Positions 1-10,989 are shown, numbered from the stretch's first letter. The stretch is 64,000 nt of DNA from Notospermus geniculatus (GCA_002633025.1 NMRB01000698.1:194261-258260); one strand, 5' to 3'. Notes: generated by a model not told the origin, from the sequence alone. Translations and numbers: made by a program.

Positions 1-113
1 TCCACGACGTGAATGTGCACACGCAGTGAAATTGATCATAGTCGGCGCAAAATCCGGACGGAGTATGAATCAGCCTTAATGCGATCGCTGTTACTTCCAA
101 AACGTTAAGGTAG

Positions 114-252
114 ATTCATACTTTGCGTTTTGCGCTTTGCGCGTGTCCGTTTCCTATGTGAGTGCGTCGTAGAAAAAATAATTTTATTGTTCGTACCACA
201 CAAAAACATAGGGAACGGACAAGCGCAAAGCGCCATACGGAAAAGTATGAAT
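114..252. repeat. Palindromic element II, copy 1
   Basis: Arms of about 43 bases (ATTCATACTTTGCG... and its inverse ...AAAGTATGAAT) rich in GCGCTTTGCGC flank a spacer of about 50 bases (GAGTGCGT.GTAGAAAAA...). It is one of three copies within 400 bases. The short ORFs over it on both strands are by-products of the palindrome and not genes. Confidence 0.85.
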
Positions 253-266
253 CTAGCTTTAAGGCC

Positions 267-362
267 AATTCATACTTCTCCGTTTTGCGCTTTGCGCTTG
301 TCCGTTCCCTATGTTCACATCGGAAACGGACACGCGCAAAGCGCAAAACGCTAAGTATGAAT
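267..362. repeat. Palindromic element II, copy 2 (short spacer)
   Basis: Same arms as copy 1, but the spacer is reduced to about 10 bases (TTCACATCGG), so it forms an almost continuous hairpin. It has lost the spacer retained by copies 1 and 3. Confidence 0.85.
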
Positions 363-382
363 CTACATGTACCTCAAAGGCC

Positions 383-516
383 AATTCATACTTTGCGTTT
401 TGTGCTTTGCGCTTATCCGTTTCCTATGCGAGTGCGTGGTAGAAAAAGTAATTTTATTGTTGGTACTACACATAAACATAGGGAAAGGACAAGCGCAAAA
501 CGGAGAAGTATGAATT
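383..516. repeat. Palindromic element II, copy 3
   Basis: Same arms and spacer as copy 1 with scattered substitutions (TTTTGTGCTTTGCGCTTATC in the left arm). The right arm is shorter by about 8 bases. It is followed 8 bases later by element JJ. Confidence 0.83.
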
Positions 517-523
517 GGCCTTT

Positions 524-926
524 AGGCCACGCTTATTTTATTTGTTGGATTACGGATTTTTACCATAGAATGCAAGTACGGTAGGGAGAAAAAAAAATAA
601 AAATAAAAAAGTCTTCCTTGTTATTTGCTGCCTGCTTCACCGTCACTGAAAGGTAAAAATCTTCCCCATCAGCCGTTTTGGCTGTTCACGTTCCTGCACA
701 AGGCATGCTGGGAGCGATGGGATGGGGCAACTATGTGGAATTGCAGAATTTTTCAACTGAATTTTACGATTGGCGCGGAAAAAAAATTGTTTTCGTGTTT
801 TCTGGGGCTGGCGAGGAAAAAAAAGACTGCCGAAAGTGGTAGGTCGGGAAAATTATTTTTTTTTCACTTTCTGATTTTTTAGGGTAGGAGGGTCCGTAAT
901 CCAACAAATAAAATAAGCGTGGCCTT
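524..926. mobile_element. MITE-like element JJ
   Basis: TIRs of about 33 bases start GGCCACGCTTATTTTATTTG at the left and recur inverted at 893-924. The interior of about 330 bases (A-rich, then TTTTTTTT-rich) has no protein similarity I recognise. It is flanked by TA or TAA, compatible with a short TSD. Confidence 0.8.
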
Positions 927-1920
927 AGTGTCCACTTCCGCATACTGCCATTTTATTACTAACAGTCTTACTCTAAACATTATCTGCCTTATAAACCGTA
1001 GCACAGTGTGTGTAGGCCTCAACACAATACACCACCATGTACATCATCTGATTCATACGTGTAGCATGTCCATCGCTACATTTAAAAAAACGAACTTAGT
1101 TAATGAGTAGTTAGGCAACACCATACACACTGATTCTTAAAATACCTCTACAGTAGTTGACGCTGACTTTGTACTTTCTAGACGTATATTCACAGCCGCA
1201 CTTTCAGGCGGTCAATGGATATTTCCCACTGATTTATGATACTTTATAATTTTGCTTTAGCTTTATTAGTACCTAGTTTAATATTCCACCGTAATTTAAT
1301 TATTATTACGCATAGATATCTTGGTCCGTTGTGTATCATCATCGTAATCGGATTAAAGAGTAGCTGGACGGAAAACTGAGCCTCGCTGACCTGTTGCCGC
1401 GAAGGTTAAAAATAAAACCTTGGTGTGATATTGTGAATGAAATAGTTGAATCACAAAGGCCTACGCTATCCGTGTAAATATTACATTTAATTTGAATTTG
1501 AATTCCAATCGATTTGTCCTATTCTGTATCGACAGATGCATTTTATTATTGATGACGTCATTATCATAATATCTGCATGGCTGGCTGTATAGTACATGAA
1601 ATAACTGGTTATATAGTCATATGATTAAAGTCATATGATTTTATAAACATTGGGTCAAAAATGTCACAAGCTAGTAAACTTAAGTGGAAGTATAAAAATC
1701 ACGTTGAAATCTCACAAACGGTTTGACCTAGAGTACTGATATTTGATACAAGTGTACCTTAACTGCAAGCGCACCTACCAACATGCCAAATTTCTGTTCC
1801 ACAGAAATCACTTGATGTCAAGCATTTTCGACCAAAATTCTGGTTACAATGTTATTGACATTTGCATAAATATTTTTGTTTATAGTTCTTTTCCTTTGTT
1901 ATCGTTTTGACCGGAAGATA
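927..1920. other. Unassigned, no gene or element seen
   Basis: AT-rich sequence. It contains one TGACGTCA palindrome near 1552 and a short repeated CATATGATT motif near 1620-1640. No convincing exon, tRNA or inverted-repeat element was seen on either strand. Confidence 0.5.
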
Positions 1921-2064
1921 GGGAGGTTTCGAAATCAAACGATAAACGAAAACGTTAACGACAACTTTATTTTTGTACCGAAAATGCAATGCAAAATCTG
2001 TTAATGTGTAGTATAAAAAATAACGTTGTCGTAAAGTTTTGGTCGTTTGATTTCGAAACCTCCC
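1921..2064. mobile_element. MITE family A, copy 1
   Basis: A 144-bp palindrome with ends GGGAGGTTTCGAAATCAAAC and its inverse, arms of about 60 bases, and a TA dinucleotide on the left. The family has at least five copies here with consensus ends GGGAGGTTTAGAAATCAAAC and a TA TSD, suggesting a Tc1/mariner-type mobiliser. It is non-coding. Confidence 0.88.
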
Positions 2065-2388
2065 CATTTTCCCCAAATCCTCGAACACACGTTTTTATGA
2101 CCCTTCCGCGTTGAACGCTAACAATACCCTCGGTGGTTTTCAAAATTTTCAAGTGTCCCTCGACATATGAGGCCCAGTAGTGGTGAGTAATGTAGCAGTG
2201 ATTTACTAAATGGACACAGGTGTTCTCGTCCCAGAATCACAGCCGGTTTCTCGGCGGGCTGCTGTCTACCTCAGCTGGATTCCCTCCTCCTTCCTCCGTA
2301 TACCGTGCGCTGACAACGTCTGTTTTAATAGGCGGAGATTTTTCAGTATTTTTTCACCTGCACGCGCGGAACTCGATGACCAAAATGC

Positions 2389-2674
2389 ATTTTCAGAACA
2401 ATTTAAAAATACATGTATATTCTAAAATCCGTTTTAAGAACAATTTAATAATACATGTATAATCTAAAATCCGTTTTGAGAACAATTTAACAATACATGT
2501 ATATCCTAACCCGTTTTAAGAACAATTTAATAATACATGTATAATCTAAAATCCGTTTTCAGAACAATTTAATAATACATGTATAATCTAAAATCCGTTT
2601 TGAGAACAATTTAATAATACATGTATAATCTAAAATCCGTTTTCAGAACATATTAATAATACATGTATAATCTA
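2389..2674. repeat. Tandem minisatellite, about 42-bp unit, 7 copies
   Basis: Seven head-to-tail units, each with the parts AGAACAATTTAATAATACAT, GTATAATCTAAAATCCGTTT and minor variants. Unit 3 has a short deletion before CCCGTTTT. Every unit carries the ACATGTAT motif. There are no unique spacers, so this is not a CRISPR array. Confidence 0.92.
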
Positions 2675-2763
2675 CCGATAGTTTATAGGCTTTAAAACAA
2701 CAAATTTAACTTCATATGTAAGTTTAAAACTTGTTGCCCTCAAACCCTATAATGTATACCAAA

Positions 2764-2890
2764 GGCTTCCTTTACATAGTATACGGTATACGAAAACGCC
2801 GGTTAACAAAGGCATCCCGAGGATTCACGACTGTGAAGCCATTGTTAACCGGCGTTTTCGTATACCGTATACTTCTATGTAAAGGAAGCC
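2764..2890. mobile_element. MITE family E, copy 1
   Basis: A 127-bp near-complete hairpin with ends GGCTTCCTTTACATAG and inverse and arms of about 55 bases containing GTATACGGTATACGAAAACG and CCGGTTAACAA. The central loop is short (GATTCACGACTGTGAAG). The left arm lacks the GA of ...TAGAAGTATAC seen in the right arm. Confidence 0.88.
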
Positions 2891-3339
2891 TTGGGAATTC
2901 ATACTGTTTTTAGAGAAAAAAGGACAATTTCTATGTGCTCGGCCCTAAATAATGCAGTTTTCTTTGACGCAGTTAGATTCAACCTTACCTTTCTCGAAAG
3001 TCTTTTTGAGCGGAGCTTAAAAATAGTGATAAAAGCACACTGGCAAAAACTGCATAAAAAAACTGAACAAAGTTATTCTCTTTTCTTCATTGACGTTCTC
3101 GAATTCTTGCGTGTTACAAAAATAGGTACTCGGTGGAATGCGTACACATACTAATTTCAACAATTTAATATAATGAGTAGAATTCGACACCAGGTAATTT
3201 TTGTATCAAATTCGCTTCAGTTCGAAAATTGCACCGATTCGATATTTTAATCCTGTTGTATTCATAAATAAAGTGATGGAAATTGTCACGGAATTTGATA
3301 CCGATGTTCAATTGAGTCAGGGTTGTTCATATTGAAGTT

Positions 3340-3745
3340 TTTTCTTTTCTTTTCTGTTTCAAGCAATGACCGTAAAATGAACACGTGAAATCTGGTTGAT
3401 AAATAGCTTAAATTTATAAAGATCTTTGATTTTATAAACGTGTGCGTTTTCGTGCATGTCGCGAGTGATTCCAAAATTCTGGGAGCATTTTAACATTTAT
3501 GCCAAAGAATAAAAAGTAGTGATTTTTTAAATATTTCTGTTTCAAGCAATGACCATAATGAATAAGCGAAATGTGGTTGGCATTCCTGAAACAACTGAAA
3601 TTTATAAGGAAATTTACCGAAATTTTATAAGGAAATTTACTGAAATTTATGAGGATCTTTGAATAAACATGTACATTTCGTGGATAAATCGAAATTTTCT
3701 GGGAGCATTTTCAACATTTATGCTAAAAAATGAAAAGTTATGCTT
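3340..3745. repeat. Imperfect tandem duplication, about 200-bp unit
   Basis: Two diverged units. Each begins TTTCTGTTTCAAGCAATGACC and ends with TCTGGGAGCATTTT.AACATTTATGC (near 3477 and 3700). The second unit has an internal short triplication of TTTATAAGGAAATTTAC. No coding potential is recognised. Confidence 0.75.
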
Positions 3746-4498
3746 CGTAGCTGAAACATTCACTCGATAGGAAACTACGATCGGCCTCAAACGGCGTAGG
3801 TTACAAAAACGTTTGACAAAATCATATCAACTAATTAGCAATCAATTCTTAAGGTGACAGTCAATTAACACCCTGATTGATTATCATTACACAGGGTAAT
3901 TCGTTTTCATCACTGGTTAGCCGTCTAACTCGCTAATGAGGATATGCTAACTTAGCGCTAGCGGTTGGCTATGTTGGATCTTGTTCCTAGTTAGCTTGTT
4001 AGCATTCCTCTGGGAGCTATAAGGTCGTGATATTAGCCAGATCCGTTGACATCAGGTGTTAGAAAGGTTAATGATTAATTTGTATCAGTTTTGAAAACAT
4101 AGATTTTACGCGACGTGATATTTATGACGTTGCGTGAATAATCCATAGGGGATGAAGAACATTTCTTCGTTCATTGTCCAAAAAGAATATAAGTTTTGCA
4201 CAGTGTATGACTTGCGTTTTGAATTTACTTCACTGAATAAGAAGGTTATTTTTCTTTAAAACCCATGATATATTTTTGCACCATTTGTTTCTTAACATTC
4301 TTTACTTCCAAGGGCAAATGTTTTATAGAAGTATGGAAATCGTCTAAGTGATTTGAGCTACCCAGAGCGATCGTGGATCGTCGGGTACTGCAACATCACC
4401 CATGACCCCAGGTGCCCTTTTTAAGGGAATTTCTTAAAGAACAATCCTAAGCCTTTTATATTAAATTTAGTTTTTTTAATAGATATTCAAAATACAGC
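3746..4498. other. Unassigned, no gene or element seen
   Basis: AT-rich sequence with TTAGC-rich imperfect repeats near 3915-4010 (CTAACT, GCTAGC, TTAGC). No exon, RNA gene or clear TIR pair was seen. Confidence 0.45.
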
Positions 4499-4655
4499 AC
4501 AAAAAACGACACACAAAATGACAAGTGTAAGTAAAGTCGTCTCCGAATTTCGCAAATTTTCGACCCCAACCCGACCGGGGTCGTGCCTGAGGAAGACCCC
4601 TGTTGGGTCGAAAATTGGTGAAATTCGGAGACGACTTTACTTATACGTGTACTTG
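4499..4655. mobile_element. Palindromic element I, copy 1
   Basis: Arms of about 50 bases read GTAAGTAAAGTCGTCTCCGA...TTTCGACCC and return inverted at 4604-4649. The centre is CCGACCGGGGTCGTGCCTGAGGAAGACC. The left flank CAAAAAACGACA is shared with a second copy at 7487, which sets the left boundary. Confidence 0.82.
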
Positions 4656-5338
4656 TTTTTTTTTAATACAAACAATACTTAACGTGCATGTACTTACATG
4701 TGTTGTACATGTACATGTTTATCAATTTTACTGTCGATACTTAATGCAGAACTGTAATTTAATTAGCAATAATGATAAATAATACATAATAATTATAATA
4801 ATAAGTAAATCACGTATACTAGAATGAGGTGTACATATTTGCTACAAAATTATTATTTTGATTTCTGGTAATTTTCGCCAAACTACTAAAACAATACAGA
4901 AAACAATGTAACTAGTTGACACTGCAATTGCATAATTGTACTATGAGTTAATTCACTGATTAACAAAATAAGTTGGCCTAAAGAGCAAAAATGATAGTGA
5001 TTTTGATGATAACTCGTGTAACAGCTGTGTCAGTGACAAAATAACTATGGATTGAATGTACACTATTTGTATGTTTTGACGCCAGGGGTAAACGGTCTAT
5101 TATCTGCATGTATCATTAGGTAGCAAATCTTGTAATTATTTTCTACTACATATTCTCCTGTATGTCGAATGTTTTGGTATAGACACCCTCTTCCTTTAGG
5201 GGACAACAACCCGGCCTTTCAAACACCCAATGGTGACGATGGGCTATCGTCAAAGAAAGACTGAGAAAGTATTGGAGTCTGTTTTGTCAAGTTCTGTGAA
5301 CGGAGGGGCAGTTGTTAGGCCTAGTATTTGCAACGACC
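4656..5338. other. Unassigned, no gene or element seen
   Basis: AT-rich, with a run of TACATGT motifs (4685-4722). No exon, RNA gene or TIR pair was recognised. Confidence 0.45.
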
Positions 5339-5476
5339 CGGGCCCAGTTTCACAAAGAATCTTAAGTCTAAGAAAAAATTTAAGTCTGAAATGAAGTCAT
5401 CTGATTTGCTGAAACCCTGGTCACATGATGACTTAAGTCAAACTTTAGACTTAAGATTCTTTGTGAAACTGGGCCC
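5339..5476. mobile_element. MITE family J (GGGCC-end class)
   Basis: A 138-bp palindrome with arms CGGGCCCAGTTTCACAAAGA...CTTAAG and their inverse ...TTTGTGAAACTGGGCCCCGG. The middle has ACTTAAGTC-type repeats. The GGGCCCA-TTTCA-AAAG end pattern is shared with families U, BB, M and K and is typical of Harbinger/hAT-like MITEs, which is a family-level inference. Confidence 0.85.
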
Positions 5477-5594
5477 CGGTGAATAGGCCTACGACGTTCA
5501 GCGAGGATTCTCGAACCACAAATGGATCATCGCTAAGCGGTGTCCTAGGCCTAACCGAGCCGATATGAAAAATACTTTTGTCACTTTGAAACTA

Positions 5595-5725
5595 GGAATC
5601 CACCATTGATTTTCAAGCTGATTTTGCGTTGCGACTTGCTTTGCAACTGGGTTGCGTTGCAAGTGGGCACTAGATGCCGTAGTGGACTAGTTGGACGTGA
5701 TACCAATGGCGAAGTAGTGGTCAAA
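5595..5725. mobile_element. MITE family Y, copy 1 (left half only)
   Basis: Matches the left half of the complete copies at 12538 and 41556: GGAATCCACCATTGATTTTC, TTGCGTTGCGACTTGCTTTG and GTGGACTAG.TGGACGTGAT. Similarity stops soon after GGTCAA, so the right arm is missing. Confidence 0.78.
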
Positions 5726-7024
5726 TAGGTGGCGAAATACGTGATTTAGGTGGCCATAATGTGTCTGATGACACGCAGACACCCATTTCCGAAATAAATA
5801 CATGTGGTCAAGACATTTTAAGAAGTGGTTGCCGATATCAGAACTTTTCCACAGATCAAAGTACTTCTGCATGTAACCATTATGATCGATCAAATTGGAA
5901 GCTTCATAGTTACAGTACATTCTCTTATCGATTTCATATATTTCATCGCGTCATATCTAAAACCAATCTCTCATTTACGCCAAACCCAGGAACACACTTT
6001 CCAGAGATGATTTTAATCAACTGACTTTATTGTGGCGGGCACGTACAATACCACTCGAAATCCTGCTTCCTATACTGACCCCAGTCCATTTTTTTCAAAA
6101 CCGACTCAAATTTATTTTCTCCCGAACGAAAATGATAAGAAAAGTGCGGACATTTTTTAGGCGAGGAAAAGAACAGGCTGACAGGTCAATACGCGCTCTC
6201 GTTCTAATTCTAAACAAACAAAAAATCGTGCGGACAATGTACCATTCGGGGTCGAAAATGCCTCACGAATGCCTCGCATCGTTTCATGTCCTTTTCTATC
6301 ATTATAATGTATTTTGTAATAGAAAAGCAAGTGTTCTAAACACAACGGTTTATCTAAGGAACACTCTGTATTACGTTTTCATTGTCTCGACGGTACTTGA
6401 GCGTTTTGTCCCCGGTAATAAAAAGATAAACTAGCCTCAGGGTTAGGAACTGGGATTTTTCAACATCCGCCCAAGTTTCTTGAAAAAGGACCAAGAGTGC
6501 GGCGTCGCTGAATAGGACGTTGTCTCACGTTGTCTTTATGAAGAGTAGGAGGCGTCCTGACCTATGATGCGTGCCTTTTGCTTTGTTTCCCTACCCGAGC
6601 CTGTCCCCCGGCACTTCTGGAAACGCGGGGCTGCAGCTACCGTGAAATATGAGCCCCAGTGCGTCGCCATCTTGTACGGGGACCTCCACCGGTCGGGGAT
6701 GAACACGACAATGGTACCCCGGCGTTGCACCCATGATAAACAAATGTCACGATTCTTTCAAGAGGGGACTTGAAAGCTTTGCTTTATAACATTTAAATAA
6801 CACCATAGGCGTATATCAGAACACGGCATTCGTGGTCCGACCGCTGTTTCAACCCGTTTATTGCCAACCCCATGTAATAGGCGCAGTGTAAACACGGTTT
6901 TTACCGCTGGGAATTCGGACGTAATCTTGGCAGAAACCTTAAGACCGGAAAGTTCATGACGATAAAAATGCCCGTGTATTAACCAACATTTCTGCACCTT
7001 ATCTGTTTTCAGACCTAGAAATAT
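5726..7024. other. Unassigned, no confident gene
   Basis: Holds an uninterrupted 134-codon frame on + (6030-6434) and shorter frames on both strands, none with domains, codon bias or splice context that I recognise. A GC-richer patch lies at 6560-6720. No TIR element was seen. Confidence 0.4.
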
Positions 7025-7280
7025 TTAAAGATAATGTATCACGGTTATTTTCGTTGGCCGCAAAAATCATTGTTTATTTACATTTTGTTTGTTTGTGTCC
7101 AGTCTTTCTTTGCCTTACGAGTAATTTGTTTGTGGCGTGCTGTTCTAGAAATTCTTTCGATACCTAAAGTATTCAATTTGGTGGGTTGGCATGTCCCAAA
7201 AGTCCAAAATAACATAACGTAAACATCCATGTTGACAAACGTTGAATATAAACAATGAAGTCATGATACATTACCTTTAA
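7025..7280. mobile_element. TTAA-class MITE family X, copy 1
   Basis: A TTAA tetranucleotide sits at both ends (7025-7028 and 7277-7280), directly outside TIRs of about 16 bases: AGATAATGTATCACGG and the inverse of CATGATACATTACCT. The interior is shared with the copy at 27911 (TTTATTTACATTTTGTTTGT, ATGTCCCAAA.GTCCAAAATA). The duplicated TTAA suggests piggyBac-type integration. Confidence 0.86.
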
Positions 7281-7486
7281 CGTTTACGTGTGTAGGCCAA
7301 TATTTTGAATTGAAGTTGTCTTCAAGCCAATGTTTTTTTGCCAATCTGAAGGGTTCAAAATAGTTTTATTGCTGCCAAACTGTACACACAAACTAAGTTG
7401 GCGACGTTCTGGCGAAAGCCTTTCGCTAGAATTCCTTCAAGCAGTTTCCCTCTACCAGACTTTTGGCATCTACTCCTAGAAGGGCC

Positions 7487-7579
7487 CAAAAAACGACAGG
7501 CAAAATGATAGTATAAGTAAAGCAGTCTCCGAATTTCGCAAATTTTCGACGCCAGCCTGGGTCTTCCTCAGGCACTTTC
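7487..7579. repeat. Element I, copy 2 (left half)
   Basis: Repeats the left half of the element at 4499: CAAAAAACGACA, TAAGTAAAG.AGTCTCCGAA and TTTCGCAAATTTTCGAC. It then keeps GTCTTCCTCAGGCAC, the inverse of the first copy's centre, and breaks off. Confidence 0.75.
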
Positions 7580-8316
7580 TAGCAGAGATCCCAGAAGTGA
7601 TCCTAGAAGGGGTGGTGTCCAGATATGCAGGTTACTGCAAAGTAAACAGTTGTTAGATTTCCAACTGCAATTTAGCAATACAGTGTCTTACGAAATAGGC
7701 ATACATACATGTAGGCCCATATTACAGGCACGAAATTCCTACAAATTATTATCTAATCAGGCGAGTCGGCGCGAAAAATTCACACTCGATATAGTGGGAC
7801 TCGGTAATATTCTCACGCCCTTGAACTGTTCTATTAGCAGCCCTATCACCCAATGCGTGCATTTCGGGCTAATTCTGCTAATTTACTGGTCGAATATTGT
7901 TAGACTAGAAAGGAAGAGACCGTTTACTAGTTCATAACAATTCCAGCTAGACCAGGAAGCGAGATGGAAAATTGAATGATGCGGGTAGGATGGGAAATTG
8001 AAGACTGAGGGAGGTCGGGATATTATAAAACAATGCTGGTATGACAGATATGGACGTGTACTAGAGTACATCAGAACTTCAGCTGGATGTCTAGTTGGTA
8101 GAGTACCCCATGTTGTGAGATATTATTGACACGAAGGTCAATATCAAGGAATATCAGACAAAACTCCTGCATCCAAAACATCATCTCCTCCTCGCTGGCA
8201 AACGTTAACGTTTCGGCTGAGCAGATTATCAAGTGGACAGACAGTTTCGCAAATTTGTACTACAGCGTAGCGCATTATTAATGTCTGATTAATAAGCATA
8301 CAAAACATTCGAATTC
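7580..8316. other. Unassigned, no gene or element seen
   Basis: A 95-codon frame on + (7650-7937) has no recognisable domain. No RNA gene or paired TIR was seen. Confidence 0.4.
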
Positions 8317-8575
8317 AATTTCAAACTCTAATTTTTACGTTTGAAGCTCAACCTGAAAGTATTGGTTGTGTTCCTTTAATTCAGCTTCTTTTTTAATGTT
8401 TTCCTTTAATTCAGCTTCTTTTTTAATGTTCTCCTTTAATTCAGCTTCTTTTTTAATGTTCTCCTTTAATTCAGCTTCTTTTTTAATTCAATTTCAAAAT
8501 ACAATTTTTAGGTTTATAGCTCAACCTGTAAAGTATTGGTTGTGTTCCTTTAATTCAGCTTCTTTTTTAATGTAG
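8317..8575. repeat. Tandem 30-bp repeat inside a larger duplication
   Basis: Four contiguous 30-bp units (CCTTTAATTCAGCTTCTTTT plus TTAATGTTCT) run from about 8369 to 8488, with a fifth at 8541-8571. The flank AATTTCAAA...GCTCAACCTG.AAAGTATTGG is itself present twice (8320-8368 and 8489-8540), so the whole block has been duplicated around the array. Confidence 0.88.
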
Positions 8576-8590
8576 TAAATGTAGACAATA

Positions 8591-8730
8591 GTGAGGTTTA
8601 TAAATCAAACGATAAACATTAACGACAACGTTATTTTTGTACCCAAAATGCAGTATAAAATTTGCTTAATGTATATGTAAAATAAGGTTGTCGTAAAGCT
8701 TACGTTTATCGTTTGACTTCTAAACCTCCC
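8591..8730. mobile_element. MITE family A, copy 2
   Basis: A 140-bp palindrome bounded by TA on both sides with ends GTGAGGTTTATAAATCAAAC and GTTTGACTTCTAAACCTCCC. The central part (TTATTTTTGTACCCAAAATG) is shared with the other A copies. Confidence 0.88.
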
Positions 8731-9522
8731 TATTTTTAATGTAGTAAAACTTGATGTATAATCCAATTTTATCATTCATTGCTTTTGGTCAAAACGTATT
8801 CCAGTAAAACTCTATCGTCAAAAGTCGGTTCACTAATTAAAATTCAACAAATTTACCAATTAGTACATAAGAATAAAGAAGTGGGTTGCCAGTATCTGTA
8901 TTATCGTGATTTTTTGCTTGAAAGCGTCAATTTCCCGCGAACCCGAGTCAATTGATTTTCACTTCCTGTACATGCAGACGACGGAAGTGGAACTCCCCTG
9001 CGTCTTGCGCATTGGGATTTCGATATCAATTCACGGCAGATTAAGCACTCAAGTGGTCTCAATCAGATGTATCAATGTCCCGGAGATCGCTAGGACCGTT
9101 ACACAAACTTACTGAACTAATGACCAATTAAATTCTAGTAAGCATCTGCGGACCTACACTATCATAGCCCCGCAGTGAATATTGTCATTCATGATCTGTC
9201 ACGGACGGCGTGAATTCAATTTCCGTGATCGTTAATATATTATGGATTGCTAATGATCTTAGCTGTGATGCGCCGATGTGTGCAAATATGACATTATTAG
9301 TGCCTTGTTAAACAGTATCAACAGATTTTGGTTGGATATTTTTAGATTGTGGAATACGGCATTCGTGCCATGTAAAATAGAGCGGAAACTGGCGCAACTC
9401 TCGAATTACTATGCCACTGCTCTTGTCTTTACATGTACTTCAATTAGCAGCAGTTTCCTGCCTTTTACCAGACTACGAATGAAAGCAGCTTTCCTCTGAT
9501 AGACTGGCCAGCATTACAGACA
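8731..9522. other. Unassigned, no gene or element seen
   Basis: Mixed AT-rich sequence. Short frames at 8906-9115 and 9278-9499 on + show no recognisable domain. Confidence 0.4.
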
Positions 9523-9644
9523 TGGCTGATATTTATAAAAGCTAGCAAAATACTTTTACTTCAAGTTCTGCAGTACATTTACATTGGACCTCGCTGTGCA
9601 AATCTTAAGTAAAAGCATTTGCTAACTTTTATGAATACCAGCCA
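9523..9644. mobile_element. MITE family H, copy 1
   Basis: A 122-bp palindrome starting TGGCTGATATTTATAAAAGC and ending TTTTATGAATACCAGCCA. The arms contain GCTAGCAAATGCTTTTACTT and the centre TACATTTACATTGGACCTCG. It is first in a run of three tandem copies. Confidence 0.87.
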
Positions 9645-9781
9645 TTGGCTGATATTCATAAAAGCTAGCAAATGCTTTTATTTCAAGTTTTGCAGTAGGC
9701 CCTACATTTACATTGGACCTCGCTGTGCAAATCGTAAGTAAAAGCATTTTGTAGTACATGTAAATATATGTACTAAAGTTT
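9645..9781. mobile_element. MITE family H, copy 2 (right arm broken)
   Basis: Complete left arm and centre of family H, abutting copy 1 with only a few bases between. The right arm is interrupted after TAAGTAAAAGCATTT by TGTAGTACATGTAAATATAT. Confidence 0.8.
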
Positions 9782-9905
9782 GCTGGTACATGTATAAGCT
9801 AGCAAATGCTTTTACATGTACTTAATGTTTTATGGTACATTGCATTGGAACTCGCTCTACAAATCTTAAGCAAAAGCAGTTGCTAACTTTTATGAATACC
9901 AGTCA
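9782..9905. mobile_element. MITE family H, copy 3
   Basis: Starts GCTGGTACATGTATAAGCTAGC and ends ACTTTTATGAATACCAGTC. The arms and the TTGCATTGGAACTCG centre match family H with extra ACATGTA insertions in the left arm. Confidence 0.82.
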
Positions 9906-10846
9906 ATTAGTTTGAATAGCTACATGTAGCACCAGTATAAAACGATTATAGTTGCAAAGGAAATGGAATAAACTCAACAAAAACATTTTTTAAGCTGACA
10001 CTTCCTTGCAGTCAAGACGGCAGCGGTTTTATTTTGACGTCGACAAGTGGTGTCGTCACTCGTTTACACTAGCTTTGTTTTTGTAAACAGTCAGTGTCAA
10101 AACAACTCAATAGATTACCGAATATTAATCCGCGTGGTCTGTTTGTGGATATTGGATTAAGGCTCATTAATCTGTCTTAACACATAGACGATCAATCAGT
10201 TACATTCTCGCATCACGCGTCGCAGGTCAGCGTCCGGGACAAGCAAAATAATGAAGTGACCTAATCCTTGGATAAAGTCGCAGTGGTTTTGCTGTGGGGG
10301 ATTTTGACAAATATTTCTCTGTCTGAATGCAATCAAAACAAATTTAAGACAACAACTAGAAGATTTTAGCGCGAATTCGCTGCATTGTAATACTTTTTCC
10401 TGTTGATGACACCTTCGGTTATTTCTAAAGCCCGACGGACACCTCACAGACGTCCTGGCGTCATCCCGCCGACTTGCCCCGAAAACCGTGGGAGACCCTT
10501 CCTGTTGCGAGGGTGCAAGGACCAGGAACAAAACCCTGTCCAGCCAAGTGACCAGCGGTGTCGTTACTAAGCAATACCCTGACAAGTAGGGCCGGACAGG
10601 TCTTTGTCCTCTAAGCAAACACGGGGCGGATATTGGTTTTGACGTTGTGGCCAGGAATCAGACCTTTGTTGAATCTTCAAATAGACGTAAACGAGTTTAA
10701 ACATTCTGGGTTTCTCATCTCCTAATCCGTTTTGTACCCTTTTAAGTTAATCACCCCCTTCATCAAAGTAAATGAAGTTGACCCTCTTAGGGCGTTAGGG
10801 GTCGCAACGTACAGCCTCCGATTTGGAAATGAATTTACGAGATGTT
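9906..10846. other. Unassigned, no confident gene
   Basis: Contains a 140-codon open frame on the minus strand (10196-10618) without any family motif. A GC-richer stretch lies at 10420-10630. No element or RNA gene was recognised. Confidence 0.4.
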
Positions 10847-10989
10847 GGCCCGGTTGCACCAGCTATGCTCAAAGTTAAGTTTGAGGTTGACCTCAACTAA
10901 GTAATATGATTTGCCATTACAATTTGAGGTTGAGAACGACTTTGAGGTTAGCTTGAGCCGACCTTAAGTATGACTGGTGCAACCAGGCC
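10847..10989. mobile_element. MITE family K, copy 1 (GGGCC-end class)
   Basis: A palindrome with ends GGCCCGGTTGCACCAGCTAT and inverse (ACTGGTGCAACCAGGCC). The interior is a stutter of GAGGTTGA and CTCAACTAAG. A second copy in the opposite orientation is at 35509. Confidence 0.85.

Noticed and set aside
162-584. 140-codon frame on + rich in KR and repeated RERTSAKR
   Set aside because: It is a translation of the repeated II palindromes; the repeats explain the pattern.
2389-2674. Regularly spaced repeats resembling a CRISPR array
   Set aside because: Units are contiguous with no unique spacers, and the sequence is eukaryotic. It is a minisatellite.
6030-6434. 134-codon frame on +
   Set aside because: No recognisable domain, and the AT-rich context gives such frames by chance.
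10196-10618. 140-codon frame on -
   Set aside because: Composition is not protein-like and no motif was found.
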